From Hysterangium stoloniferum (taxonomy: Eukaryota > Basidiomycota > Agaricomycetes > Hysterangiales > Hysterangiaceae), in assembly GCA_015178975.1 (NCBI GenBank), contig WHVD01000004.1, positions 1,426,001 through 1,490,000 of the forward strand: 64,000 nt of DNA, in the 5' to 3' direction. The notes below the pieces were generated by a model, which saw nothing but the letters and a program-made list of their open reading frames with translations, was not told where the DNA came from and ran no database searches. Of this stretch, positions 53,583 to 64,000 are shown piece after piece (the stretch's first letter is position 1; each line of letters starts with the position of its first letter). A program made the position numbers and the translations under genes.

Positions 53583-56500
53583 TGTTAGGACTGGAAACCC
53601 AACTGGGCTCTGGAACCCATCCTATATGTGCCTGACTGTTTATATTGTACCCAAGGTACAGTTACAACTGGAGTACCTGCCAGGACCCGCAAATCACCCT
53701 ATATGCACCAGTTGTCGGACTCTGCCGGACCTACATATCAACCTGTCTATATCTGACACTGTGTCTCATGCACCAGTCTTCAGACTCTGCTGGACCCACA
53801 CAACAACCTGTTTATACACAACTCTCTGTGCCCATCACTGGACTCCAACCAGACTCCCAGAACCCCTCTCACAGAGCATAGAACCCTGCTCCTGCAGTCG
53901 TTGGACTCCACCAGACCCACATGTCAACTTGTCTGTATCCAACACTGTGTCTCATGCACCAGTCCTTGGACTCTGCCAGACCTGCACATCAACCTGTTTA
54001 TACCCAACACTCTGTGCCTGTCACTGGTATCCAACCAGACTCCCAGAATCCCTCTAACAGGGCATAGAACCCTGCTCCTGTTATGGTCTAATAACCTGTC
54101 TAGTTTGTTCTCCACTTCCATTCTGTCCCATCCTAAATTCCCAGTTTAGTATTTACTTGTTTCGTGTTATGTTTAATTGTTCTGCCCCTCATCATTACCA
54201 GATTTGGTATTATTACATTTCAAAGTCTATATAAGTCTTCCATACTCATGTACTTACTCTCTAGTTTCAATCTCAAACTAGTTACACCCCAAATATGTCC
54301 TGATCCAGTCTCTGGTCCTCTTGTCTGCCTGCATGCTTGATTCCCAGAACTTCCTTGGGAACTCCAGAATCTACATTTTCCTTGTAGGCATTTTGTCAGC
54401 TCAAAGTATGGACACCTGAATGAGTGTACAATGGTGCAGCACATAAGCTGAAGCCAAGTCCATCTCAGCCCTCTGGTAATTATTCTGATACACTCCTTGT
54501 ACTAATCCCTAGAAACTCCCTGGACTATTACCTGGGAACTCCACAGGACATCCCTGGAAAGTGTTCGCAATAATTACTGGAAACCTCTGTGGGTCTCAAG
54601 GAGAGATCCTTGTGTTTTGGAACTTAACAGTAGGGAGGTTGTCTGTAATATCAGATGTTTACTGGTAAAATTTATATTTCTACAAAACTCCATCTTTAAA
54701 TAGCAATATATCCTCTGAGACTATTATATTGTTAACTACCAACCATAAGAAATAATTCTCCATATTACATCCTAAACAATTCAGAGTCAATTAATAGAAC
54801 CTATTGTATATGGTTTTCCAAGTTATGTAAATACTTGCCAATACTTTTGTTGTTAATTTGTTTTTTAAAAGCTAAACTGTAGTTATTTCCTAGTAAAATA
54901 TGTGATATATAATTGGAAATTTTTCATCCTATGGCCTTCTTTATTAAGTGAAATCACCTATATATTCTGGGTATGTTGAATCAAGTAGAAATCTGTTCAG
55001 ATTGACAGATCCATTCCAAAGTAATACATATGTATTTAGAGGTGCCAATGATATACATGTGCATGGAATGGACTATCTAAAGGTATCTAATTTTTAAAAG
55101 TATTAGTGTTTCAAACTACTAATTATTTTTATTGTCTACTTGTGTCCAGAAAGATTCTTTAGTTTGTAATGTACGAGAGAGTTTGAAACTTTTTGAAAGT
55201 TTTAAAAATTAAATTATGTTTGAATCACATCCCAGATGTTCAAATGACCTTTAGAGTATATTAGAATTTGGTATACTTAATAGTTTTCAGACAGATATTC
55301 TCCTAGATTGAAACTGCAACTTGTCACTCATTTACCTTATCTGACACCATGTTGTAATTTCCCCATTCACAGTTCTACATTGGCATCACATTACTTATAT
55401 TTTACAGAATTGCTTGTGTTTCAGACTTCATTCAGAATTCCAGATGCAGAGATAAGTCAATGGCTGAAGCTGATCCCATTTTACTCAGATCCACTCTTTT
55501 GTCCTGCCCCTGGTTTGCTTGGCTCCTGATTGTTTCCGGATTTTCTAGATAGGTTATTTCGCTACTAGTCAACATATTGTCGGATTTCCACTGGCCTCTG
55601 GAATTGCACTCTGTCTGCCAGTTACCTTGATGGTATAATATGGATCCAAGTGTGCAATGTGTTGATCACCTTGTACTTGGTTTTCTTTACAGATAAACCT
55701 CCAAAAACATTTCTCATAATTCCAAATTGACATTGCCTTGCTTACCCTCATCATCTGCCTTGTCATTGGACATTTTCTGGGTCCCAGGCCCATTTCCAAA
55801 CCTTTTGTTTGGAGCCTTTTCTGACCCCACTATCTGGCCCACACCTGTCCAGTGCATGTTCCCTGTCATCTCCCAGGTTTTCCCAGCCCCCACAGACTTT
55901 TCCAAGTCCTCTCTACCCTTCTGCATTGATTCCTACAATGACCCACCAGACTCTGGATATCTGGAACCCTCCAAATATCTGGAACCCTCCAAATATCTGG
56001 AACCCTCCAGCACTCCAGGTCAGAAAGATTCTTGCAGTTCCTGTATGTTGTCAGCTTTTGCAACCTGGATACACTCCAAACTGTGACTTGCTTTCTGGTT
56101 CCCTTCTGGGACATTTTCTGGGTCTTTTCAGTTTCTCTGAGGAGCATTTATTTGTTTCCTTTGTGGAAAAAATCTGGACATCACCTTGACAAGTCGCTTG
56201 GCATTTATAGGACACCACTGGCCCACTCACTATAAATCTGTTGATTTCTATCAAACAGTAAATTTTCCAGAATTTCCGATGCCCCTTATTTGACTGTATT
56301 GTCTGCTCTGAGTCTTTTCAGACTTCCCTGGCCCGAACAGCACCTGCAGCTTCAGTGGCCCCTGTGATCCTCTATGGCATCCATGACCTTTTCAGGCATC
56401 CATGGCTTTTTTAAGCACCCTTGACCTTTCTGGCACCTGTGGCCTCTATGGCCCCTGTGACCCCTATGGCATCTCTGGCCTTCAGGCAACCCATGGCCCT

Positions 56501-57418
56501 TCTGGGCATCTCTGGCCTTTTCAGCATCTCTGGTCTTTTGGCTTTCAACTCTTTCTCTTAATTTCGGATTCCATGGATATTTCTGAACTTTCCAGAACCC
56601 TCGGAATTGGACCCTTCAGATTCTTTGCATTTCTGGACTTTCTGGACTTTCCAGACCATTTGTATCCTACCTATTTGTTGAGTGTTTGTTTGCTGAGATC
56701 AGTTAATCCAGCTTTTCAGGCATTTTTTGGCCTTTGGGCAACCCTCAGCCCCACCCCTGCCTTCTTTTGGCAATCCTGGCCTCTTTTGGCAATCATACCC
56801 GACTCTCTGTGCCCATCATACCCAACTCTCTGTGCCCATCACCAGACTCCAACCAGACTCCCAGAACCCCTCTCACAGAGCATAGAACCCTGCTCCTGCA
56901 GTTGTTGGACTCCACCAGACCCACATGTCAACCTGTCTATATCTGAGACTGTGTCTCATGCACCAGTCCTTGGACTCTGCCAGACCCACACATCAACCTG
57001 TTTATACCCAACTCTCTGTTCCTGTCACCAGACTCTGACTGGACTCCCAGAACCCCTCTAACAGAGCATAGAACCCCACTCCTGTTATGGTCTAATGACC
57101 TGTCTAGTTTGTTCTCCACTTCTGTTCTATCCCATCCTGACTTCCCAGTTTAGTATTTACTTGTTTCATTTTATGTTTAATTGTTCTGCCCCTCATCATT
57201 ACCAGATTTGGTATTATTCCTGAATGAGTGTATGAGGGTGCAGCACATAAGCTGAAGCCAAGTCCATCTCTCAGTACCTCTGGTAATTATTCTGACACTC
57301 CTTGTACTAATCCCTGGAAACTCCCCAGACTAATTACCCAGGGACTCCATGGGACATTCCCAGAAAGTGTTCAGAATAATTACCTGAAACCTCTGTGGGA
57401 CTTCCTCAGAACTTAACA
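53583..57418 (+). mobile_element. Non-autonomous LTR element of the TGTTAGGACC family
   Basis: 5' LTR 53583-54629 (TGTTAGGACTGG to AACTTAACA) and a 3' LTR, truncated at its 5' side, from about 56793 to 57418 (ending CAGAACTTAACA). Flanks are gggag (53578-53582) and ggggg (57419-57423), a target duplication with one change. The gypsy integrase reads on across it. The interior (54630-56792) holds MITE copy B next to the 5' LTR and then C/T-rich text with short direct repeats, including three copies of an 18-base ctggaaccctccaaatat unit (about 55959-56012). No retroviral domain is recognised. This is the only copy of the family here with two LTRs. Confidence 0.65.
54635..55303. mobile_element. 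669-base MITE, copy B (inverted relative to A)
   Basis: GAGGTTGTCTGTAATATCAG at the left and ...GATATTCTCC at the right: the reverse complement of 51174-51842 with few differences. A target duplication is not clear (gtagg versus ctaga). A and B together form an inverted repeat of about 3.5 kb separation. Confidence 0.7.
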
Positions 57419-57496
57419 GGGGGACAGAGACTATTTTTACTCATGAAGGACCATTTCGTTTGGCCCAGAATGCTACAAGACTGCACAGTGTATGCT

Positions 57497-58330
57497 TGTT
57501 AGGGTGTGTACACAGAGGGCTTCTGGAGAAACCTGCAGGAAGCTGGTAGGAATTGGCTTCAGCTTATAGGCTGCACCCTCTGAGAGCGTCTTGTCCAATT
57601 TCAAACAGGTGGATGGGAATCTCAGGGAGTCTGGGTGGGGTTCATGGGTCAAGAGGTCAGGGAGTCGAGATAGATAAGTCAGGGATCAAGTGATACAGTA
57701 GATGGGTCAGAGCCCGTGGGCTCCAACGAGTAAGACTGGTGTGTTTCAAAGAGGAATTTAGAGCAGAAAATATACTAAGATTACTGGGGGGAATCTAAGC
57801 TGATTTTCTGACTGGATTGTATGTACAACATCTGCCAGACTATATAGACTGTGGAATGAATAACATACCAAATCCAGTAATAATTAAAACTAAACTAGCA
57901 AACATAAAATGAGATAAATAAACACCAAACTTGGTGTTATAGAGTCACCTGTAACCCCATCGTCAATTGGGATCACTGGTGGTCACACAAGTTGACAGGA
58001 CCACGGTGTATTGTCTAGAACTGAGACAAGATACAGGATGTTGCAGCATACGATAAGTTCCAAGGACTGGAAGACTTCCTAGCTAGTTAAGTATGTGCCA
58101 TGATCATGTGTTAATGGAGCAATAGTGGAGGTGAACAAAAGGAAACAAGGCACATATGCAAACAAAGGGAAACAAAGTGTGGAGTCGAACAAAGGGAAAC
58201 AAGACAATGTGTAAGACTGGGGCACCAGGCTTACATCACCCCTTACTGCCACTCCCCTAAGCAAGACAGAAAAAGGAAAACAAAGGGTGCCTGACACGAA
58301 TGAAATGGAGATTGAGGAGACATTGATGGT
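57497..58330 (-). repeat. Truncated LTR of the TGTTAGGACC family
   Basis: Starts TGTTAGGGTGTGTACAC inside the gypsy integrase (after TVYAC) and contains ttggcttcagcttataggctgcaccctc and ctgactggattgtatgtacaa as in 22996-24298. The far end is uncertain. Beyond about 57990 the match fades, but g-a-rich text with gggaaacaa repeats continues. Confidence 0.45.
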
Positions 58331-58354
58331 ACAAAATGTGCCCAATCAGGGCAT

Positions 58355-58993
58355 TTGGTTATGAATAGCCATCAACTACCAATTGGCACCCTAGGTCAGT
58401 TGCTACCAGCATTACAACAGCCCTTACTTGACGGGAAAGTAAGCAACTGCAAAGGGCTAGCTTCACTGGACAAGACCATGGGAAACCTTTACTTGCTTTT
58501 CGATGATGCAGTGGAAGTGGAAAGACTGAAGGGACTCGTCTTGGGAATTAAACTCTCCCCATTCAGGCAGTTGACAGCAAACTCCCCTTGTACCCCTCCA
58601 GAAATCTCTATCCCTACTTCCCTCACCAATCTCATTGACATACTCGAAGAGTTACTCCCAGCTAATGATATTCAAGTGTACCCTGATGAAGGTACTGTGG
58701 ATCGTGATCCTCCTCAACCACCCTCTATCCTCTTGCAATTAGCTCTCGATCCCGATACACACCATCATTAGGACACAACAAAAGGCTTACAGTCATTGGG
58801 TATCCACAGTACATAAAGTGGAACAGTTGCCTTCTGACTTGCATGGCCTCAAGATCTGATATCATAGAACCACTTCATAGAAAATGAGAGGAATGGGGAC
58901 AGGTGATTCTACAGCTGGGAGGCTCCAACAAGGAAGTGTGGGTGGAGTCCCTAGTAAACTACAGGATTATGCATGACATAGCCCTTCACACTG
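58355..58993 (+). pseudogene. Accessory third ORF of the gypsy family, second copy (C-terminal part)
   Basis: An open 138-codon frame (58355-58771) containing VEVERLKGLVLGIK and TSLTNLIDILEELLPANDIQ, aligning in order with WVELSMFWSLLIDSS and AVDLVDLLEHLLSDSN of the ORF at 26245-25691. A further segment (58895-58990) has QLGGSNKEVWVESL, matching LHLGGSSQDAWGGIP. It lies directly before the polypurine tract ggggggcac (58993-59001), as in the other copy. Confidence 0.6.
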
Positions 58994-59001
58994 GGGGGCA
59001 C

Positions 59002-59926
59002 TGTGAAGGGTGGGCTGCAAACAGTGCAATACTCTGGGAACTGAGTATTGCTTCGATTCCTTATTTTCTCCATATTTTATATCATTTTAATTTTACTCCA
59101 AATGAGAGATATATCTCACATTTAGTAGTGTGAAGGTCCATGTACATGAGTGCCCACAAGCCCACAACAGTGACGTTTGTAATTGTAGTAGTCACAATGT
59201 CAAGACACTTTTAACCCCAACAACCACCACCTGCATCATGCAAGTATTGGTTTGGGGTTCTGTCTCAATAACATCAATGTTACCACACTTATATTTCAAC
59301 AGTAAGCAAAACTTTGCACTGTAACAGTCAAAGCTTGCTTCCTGCTATTCAACTTGACTCCATGGATAAACTTAGCTTAATGGGACACATCCCTCAAGCT
59401 GTTCGCTCCCTTATCATAATAGCAATGTTACTCTCATTCTCTCTCCTTACCAATAAGTTGTTAGATTTTTGGGTAAATGGAGCAGCTGGAGTCATATAGT
59501 GACTGGGGGCACTAACTTTCACATTAATTAGCACTTTTGTTATTAGTATATAATCCCTGTAGTTATGCATGTGACCCCCCATGTGTTTATAACCAACAAT
59601 ATCACTCAGACAGTATTGCACTCGTCCTCTATAGGTCTGGTCATATTTTTGCTGAAAAGTTAACAGAAGTAATCTCTAATTGCACCTTGAGTTCAATCCT
59701 CACTCTTAAGTACTTCATCTCTTTGATTGCACCTAGAGGTCAATCTTCACTTATAAGTACTTTGTCTCATTGATTGCACCTTGAAGGTCAATCCTACTTC
59801 TATCATTTAAGTAGTTAGTTATTATATCATTTACTTACTGCTATCCTAATAAGTCGATCTCACTGTTGCACTGTTACACATCAATATTGCTTGCACATTC
59901 AGTTGTTAATTACTCAACTCTTCACA
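59002..59926 (+). repeat. 3' LTR of the plus-strand gypsy relic
   Basis: 925 bases, TGTGAAGGGTGGG after the ggggggcac tract, to CTCTTCACA. It has the same end sequences as the LTRs at 25250 and 40496 but is longer and diverged. It contains direct repeats of a ~55-base motif (tgattgcacct-gaggtcaat-cttcact-ataagtacttt) at about 59680-59800. Confidence 0.65.
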
Positions 59927-61016
59927 CAAAGTGGGGTTGGGAAATTGTTGGAACTGATCTTGTACATTCATGACAGTATTCCCATCTTGTGACCAAGCCC
60001 ACAAGGTTGGACTTTGAAAAACATTTCTTCACCATCTTTTACATCAATCAAACTGCTAAAAAAGTCTGATATTGCATTCCAAAGTTTTGGCTCTGAGTCA
60101 GATTTTCAGGGTTTTCGATCTGAAATTATTGAAGTGGATGAGATTGGTAAGTAATGATCTTTTCAAGCTTTGGGATTGTTTTGATTAAGGTTATAGAGGA
60201 TATTGCCAAAAAATGAGACATCAATGTTGAAGAGCCATATAATAAAATTATTTAAAAGGCATGCATTGGGATTTGGTATTAAAACCAAGGCTTTGTAAGT
60301 TGTTTTTAAATTTTTTGTATGTTGTAAATTTTATATTTGTTGGTAGATACATTATGTACTATAGCACCAGCATTGTATGCAAGAAAACAAATGTCTCTTC
60401 AAATTGTGATTGCACCATCAAATTCATTGAGTATGTTATTGGACTGTGAAATGACCACAATGCAGGGCACAACAAAGTCATCAGAAGAGTCAAAACATTG
60501 CCAAAGACTCAGACCAAGAAGATGATGGAGAAAGTGATTGGGACAATATTTGGAAGCTTGGACAGAGGAACTTCACATGATTGAGGGCCAATTTCCAATT
60601 TGATTGGGTCAGTTGACTAGGTTGAAAAGGTCTGAATTATTTGTTCAATCATTGGAAAAGAAATCAGAAGAAATTTATTTCCAAAAAGAACTGAAATCAA
60701 TAAGAAATGGATTGTCAAAAATGGAAAATGTTATTCAAGATCTGGTAGAGGTGAAAACATTGAGAAAGGATTTCACAGTTTTGGCAAAGAAATTAGTTGA
60801 ATATGGTGACTATAAGTGAGATGATGGATATTAGTGTTAGAAGTAAGAATAGGGTTGAAATGTGGAATAAGGAGATGGAGGAGTTGAGAAAAAATGGAGA
60901 GATTGACTTAGTAGATACTGAGAATTAAAGAATTTTTATTTTCAATGTTTGAATTTACAATTAATCAAAAGAAATGTTGAACAAAAACTTTGGTTGATTT
61001 CAAGGTCTTGGGAGAT
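59927..61016. other. Unassigned region with a coiled-coil frame
   Basis: A 71-codon plus frame at 60604-60819 (LKRSELFVQSLEKKSEEIYF..., lysine/glutamate-rich, coiled-coil-like) follows a short frame at 60337-60525. This could be a gag N-terminal relic of a third gypsy family, possibly linked to the integrase at 61017, but orientation disagrees and no motif proves it. Confidence 0.3.
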
Positions 61017-61826
61017 TCAGATATTTTCAATGAAATTCTTGGAAGAATGGTCAAGATCTTGAGAACCTAACCATGACATTTCTTCATCTGTGCCATCAGT
61101 GCCGTCATAACCTAACCCAGCAACTAAGTATTGCAAAGAGTTCTTATATATTTTATTGAATTTTAAATTCAAAGTTTTTTGAACTTCATATTCAGGTTCT
61201 TCTTTGATAAAAATCAGAGTGGAGGTGGTTGTTTTTGATTGACAAAAGTATTGGGATGGAAGGGTTCTTACATGGAAACATGAAATATAAAATGGATTCC
61301 TTTGAGATGATTTGGAAGTATTAATGTATACAAATGGGTTCCAGGTTGAGCAATGATTTCCAAAGGTTCCAATAATTTCTCCAATATTTTTTTGATGGTC
61401 AAGTTGTTTGAATGAAGTCAGATCATACATAAACTTGAGAGTGAATTGGAAAATCAAGTGGTTCTTTTTGATATATGTCAGCATATTTTTGATAACATTT
61501 TTGAGCCTTCTAGATATTTGATTTGAGATGTTTATGTAATACTTTGTGATCTGTTGCATAGTCATAAGCCAGAGCAGAAGGTAGATCTTTTTCAGGATGT
61601 GTTTCCAATAATGGATGATAACCTTTGTTAGTAAAAAGTGGTGTCTTACAGTAGTTTCAGGAGGGTGCATTATTATAAGCAAATTCTGCAAGGGGGAGTA
61701 ATTCTGCCCAGTTATGTTGTTGTTAATTTCAGTATATGTGTGAATATCAAGAGTTTGGTTTACACATTCAGTTTGACCATCTCATTCTGGATGGTATCCC
61801 TGAGGTAAAATGTGGTTTCATGTTGA
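61017..61826 (-). pseudogene. Ty3/gypsy integrase C-terminal region with chromodomain
   Basis: Minus strand. YHPE-DGQTECVNQTL near 61790-61740 (the integrase DGQTER block with the Glu), ITGQNYSPLQNL, then ISCFHVRTLPSQYF (the YHVSLLK-P block) and a chromodomain near 61200-61060: EPEYEVQKTLNLKFNKIY ... LQYLVAGLGYDGTDGTDEEMSW. A duplicated GTD and several frameshifts mark decay. This copy is from a different family than 25250-41157. The Tc1 relic at 61827 truncates it. Confidence 0.75.
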
Positions 61827-62672
61827 GTGAGCCTCTCTCCTGCTCTTTTCCATACCCACTTCCTCCCATACTGTATGACCCCAAATGATTGATTTTAGTC
61901 TCATCTGACCAAACAACCCTCTTCCAGTCCTCCAGCCCAGTTCTTGTGTGCCAATGCAAAGTCCAGCCTCTCCCTTCTATGCCTTTTTGTGAGTTTAGGC
62001 CTTTTCCTCTTCACCACAGCCTTCATTCCAGCTTTCTTGAGTTCCCTATGAATTGTTCTTGCAGAGATAGCCTCCCCATTCATATCTTGTAGGAGTTTAG
62101 AGGCCTGAGTGGCATGGTCAATCTTCTGGGAAGTGATTTGTTGGATGATGTAATAGGTATCAGAGGGGGAATGTTTGTGTAGATGACCTCCAGCTGCTTT
62201 GGAGAGGGAGGAAAAATGTTTAGAGCAAATTCTGGATATAGTAGAGAAATAATGACCAGTGGTAGCAGCTACTTCATGTGCAGACTTGCCCTTGCCAAGT
62301 TGAGTAGGAGTGAGAGCTCTCATGATGTAAACTGATGGGTTGTTGGGATGCTATCACTTGGAGAAGTGAACAGTTGTATATATACACAATTTGAACAGGT
62401 CACATGATTTTATTTGCATTTATTTGTGGATAATCAATAAGGTTATGCACTAATCACGTGACAGGGACAAAACTGTTCCAATGAGATTGCATTAGTATTT
62501 GATTTATAGTTTGATGACAAATAATGCTTATGTCATAGAATTCTTAGGGTATATAGCCAACATATATGACTACCTAAATTAAAAATTTCAGGTCAATTGG
62601 TCAAGTACTCATTGAGTTATTCAACATTCTTTGACATATAAAAAATCATTGGAACAGTTTTGTCCCCCACTG
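61827..62672 (-). mobile_element. Tc1/mariner element, 5' half
   Basis: Right end CAGTGGGGGACAAAACTGTTCCAATG (minus, from 62672) with TA at 62673-62674, and a terminal unit of 211 bases (62462-62672) closed by the inverted motif cagggacaaaactgttcc. The transposase starts at 62323 (MRALTPTQLGKGKSAHEVAATTGH) and runs through a helix-turn-helix and RTIHRELKKAGMKAVVKRKRP to RVVWSDETKINHLGS with the first catalytic aspartate, then breaks off at GKEQERGSL. The second half and left end are missing. Confidence 0.8.
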
Positions 62673-62674
62673 TA

Positions 62675-62914
62675 TATGCATGAAATAGACCATTTAAAGG
62701 ATATGCTTTTTAAAAGTCTTAATATTTTAATCTACTAAACTCTTTCATAATCTATTCAGCTTTTGAAAGATGATTTGTTTCATAATATACCAATAAGTTT
62801 TAAAACATTCCTAGAGTTTTAAAAACCAAATTATGTTTGAATCACATCCCAGATGTTTAATGACCTTTAGAGTATATTAGAATTTGGTATAATTAATAGT
62901 TTTCAGATATCCTC
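62675..62914. mobile_element. 669-base MITE, truncated copy C
   Basis: Matches the 3' third of copy B (attaaattatgtttgaatcacatcccagatgtt ... agttttcagatatcctcc). It starts directly at the TA of the Tc1 half at 61827-62672. Confidence 0.65.
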
Positions 62915-63289
62915 CTATATTCTCCCAATAGCTATGTAGTACTCCCTCTAGGATTATTTCTAAGGTAGAGTAAATAGTTAGTGCTCATTGGGGTAAGCTG
63001 TCATTCTATTTTGGACACCCCATATGCCAAACCATCAAGCAGGGATCCCATCATTATCCTTTTCTCTTTGGATATCACTGATAGGTGAGTAGTTTTTCAA
63101 CCTGTATCTATTAGCTACCTAAGATGTATACTATGGTCATCCCTCTGCTAGCCTTGTGTGAGATCCACAGGCCCTGTTTGAGGTTGTTCTTTCAATAATG
63201 TAATCAATGCCCCAGAACTTTCTTGACTTTCCATATTACACATCTTCTCAAAACATCGAGTTCCAACTCATGCTACTTCTGAGAGAGGA
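62915..63289. other. No gene recognised
   Basis: No clear domain. A phrase near 63010-63050 (ttggacaccccatatgccaaacc) may be retrotransposon-derived, but the match is too short to call. Confidence 0.3.
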
Positions 63290-63849
63290 TCTGAATTTGT
63301 GGTGCATTTTTCTGATCCCTTGGAACAGCAAGAGCAAGAAGGCCACCAATTGGCTTAATGGCAGTTATTTTGATGTCATGATATGGTCCCCTCAATCTGC
63401 TGATCTTAATCCAATTGAACACCTTTGGCATTACCTCAAGAAGAGGCTACTAGAGTATAAAGTGGAGCCTAGGAGTATTCAAGAGTTATGGGAAAGGGTC
63501 CAGACAGAATGGGACAGGATTCCTGCTTCTATTTGTCAGAATTTGATAGAGAGTATGCCTAGAAGGATTGCAGCTGTTTTGGATGCCAAGGGGGGTTACA
63601 CCAAGTACTAGATTATATGGTTTGTATTGGATTATATACCAGGGACAAAACTGCTCCAATGAGATTGCATTAGTATTTAATTTATAGTTTGATGAAAAAT
63701 AATGCTTATGTCATATAATTCTTAGGGTATATAGCCAACATATATGACTACCTAAATTCAGAATTTCAGGTCAATTGGTCAAGTACTCATTGAGTTATGC
63801 AACATTCTTTGACATATAAAAATCATTGGAACAGTTTTGTCCCCCACTG
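63290..63849 (+). mobile_element. Tc1/mariner element, 3' half
   Basis: Plus strand. Transposase C terminus KKATNWLNGSYFDVMIWSPQ, SADLNPIEHLWHYLKKRLLE (catalytic Glu) to AVLDAKGGYTKY and stop at 63611, then a 210-base terminal unit (63640-63849) closed inside by cagggacaaaactgctcc, and TA at 63850-63851. The terminal unit is almost identical to that at 62462-62672, so both halves belong to one family, but they lie in opposite orientation and cannot be halves of one simple split copy. Confidence 0.8.
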
Positions 63850-63851
63850 TA

Positions 63852-64000
63852 TGTCACTGACATCTGTTATGACTGTGTCACAACCTGACAGTCTCTGATG
63901 ATACTATCATCTGCCTGTGCTTCAAGTTACTGGCCAAGTCATTGTATCAGGAAACATTGGTAACCTGACACTGATGTATACCTTCACAGCGATCAAACCC
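63852..64000. other. Window end, nothing recognised
   Basis: 149 bases of unassigned sequence. Text near 63880 (gtcacaacctgacagtctctga) resembles the start of other repeats (compare ccgtcaggttgtgac near 24241), so it may be another repeat edge. Confidence 0.3.

Larger units (their letters stand above)
51045..59926 (+). mobile_element. Ty3/gypsy relic, plus strand, interrupted several times
   Basis: Pieces of the same gypsy family as 25250-41157: RNase H (51045-51173, 51848-52519), integrase N-terminal domain (53393-53582, 57419-57496), third ORF (58355-58993), polypurine tract and 3' LTR (59002-59926). Interruptions are a MITE (51174-51842), a solo LTR (52525-53387), a non-autonomous LTR element (53583-57418) and a truncated LTR (57497 on). 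The 5' half (5' LTR, gag, reverse transcriptase) is missing. Confidence 0.8.

Noticed and set aside
60604-60819. Host coiled-coil protein gene
   Set aside because: The frame is short, flanked by stops and transposon relics, and lacks any recognised family; listed only as part of an unassigned region.
61827-63849. One Tc1 element split by the MITE remnant at 62675-62914
   Set aside because: The two transposase halves point in opposite directions and each keeps its own outer terminal unit, so they are two separate truncated copies of one family.

Overview
The window looks like a repeat-rich arm of a basidiomycete (Agaricomycete-like) nuclear genome. The basis is two intron-dense secreted aspartic peptidase genes of the polyporopepsin type with very short exons and introns of mostly 50-80 bases, a P-loop kinase-like gene with three 50-60 base introns, and a mobile-element load made of chromovirus-type Ty3/gypsy, Ty1/copia, solo LTRs and Tc1/mariner elements. 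I cannot name the species. Only four protein-coding host genes look intact: two tandem aspartic peptidases (1112-3091 and 7926-9915, minus), a P-loop NTPase (20150-20935, plus) and an APH/kinase-fold phosphotransferase (41965-42969, minus). Almost everything else is transposon sequence in various stages of decay.

Region by region: 1-1111 holds a degenerate tRNA-like sequence. 1112-11770 is a diverged segmental duplication carrying the two peptidase genes plus a one-exon relic of a third copy near 5.8 kb. 13.3-15.9 kb holds an LTR-like sequence and a palindromic Tc1 element with two opposed transposase halves, next to a gypsy protease relic (15.9-17.1 kb). 18.7-19.9 kb has a copia LTR and a 660-base mariner-type MITE, followed by the P-loop gene.

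21.06-41.8 kb is one nest. A minus-strand Ty1/copia element was hit by three LTR insertions, each with a perfect 5-base target duplication (21526-22790, 22996-24298, 24748-41408). The third LTR was hit by a full-length but decayed Ty3/gypsy chromovirus (25250-41157), which was in turn hit between gag and protease by a 4634-base foldback element (32934-37567). That element has CACTG ends, a 3-base target duplication, about 650-base inverted termini and a 3.3 kb core of 10-base satellite units arranged as a giant hairpin.

43.9-59.9 kb is a second nest. An LTR is split by a Tc1 element (45368-51026), which contains a second Tc1 in its terminal repeat (45412-48410), which contains a gag-only copia-type mini-retrotransposon (45865-47254) with 120-base LTRs and an initiator-tRNA anticodon-arm primer site. 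Beyond this lies a plus-strand gypsy relic (51045-59926) interrupted by a MITE, a solo LTR and a non-autonomous LTR element. 61-63.9 kb holds a gypsy integrase/chromodomain relic and two truncated Tc1 copies.

The strongest candidates for something undescribed are the foldback CACTA-like element with its decamer satellite hairpin, the fungal gag-only retrotransposon, the palindromic Tc1, the family-wide ~210-base Tc1 terminal units that are themselves bounded by inverted motifs, and a proline-rich third ORF between pol and the 3' LTR of the gypsy family.
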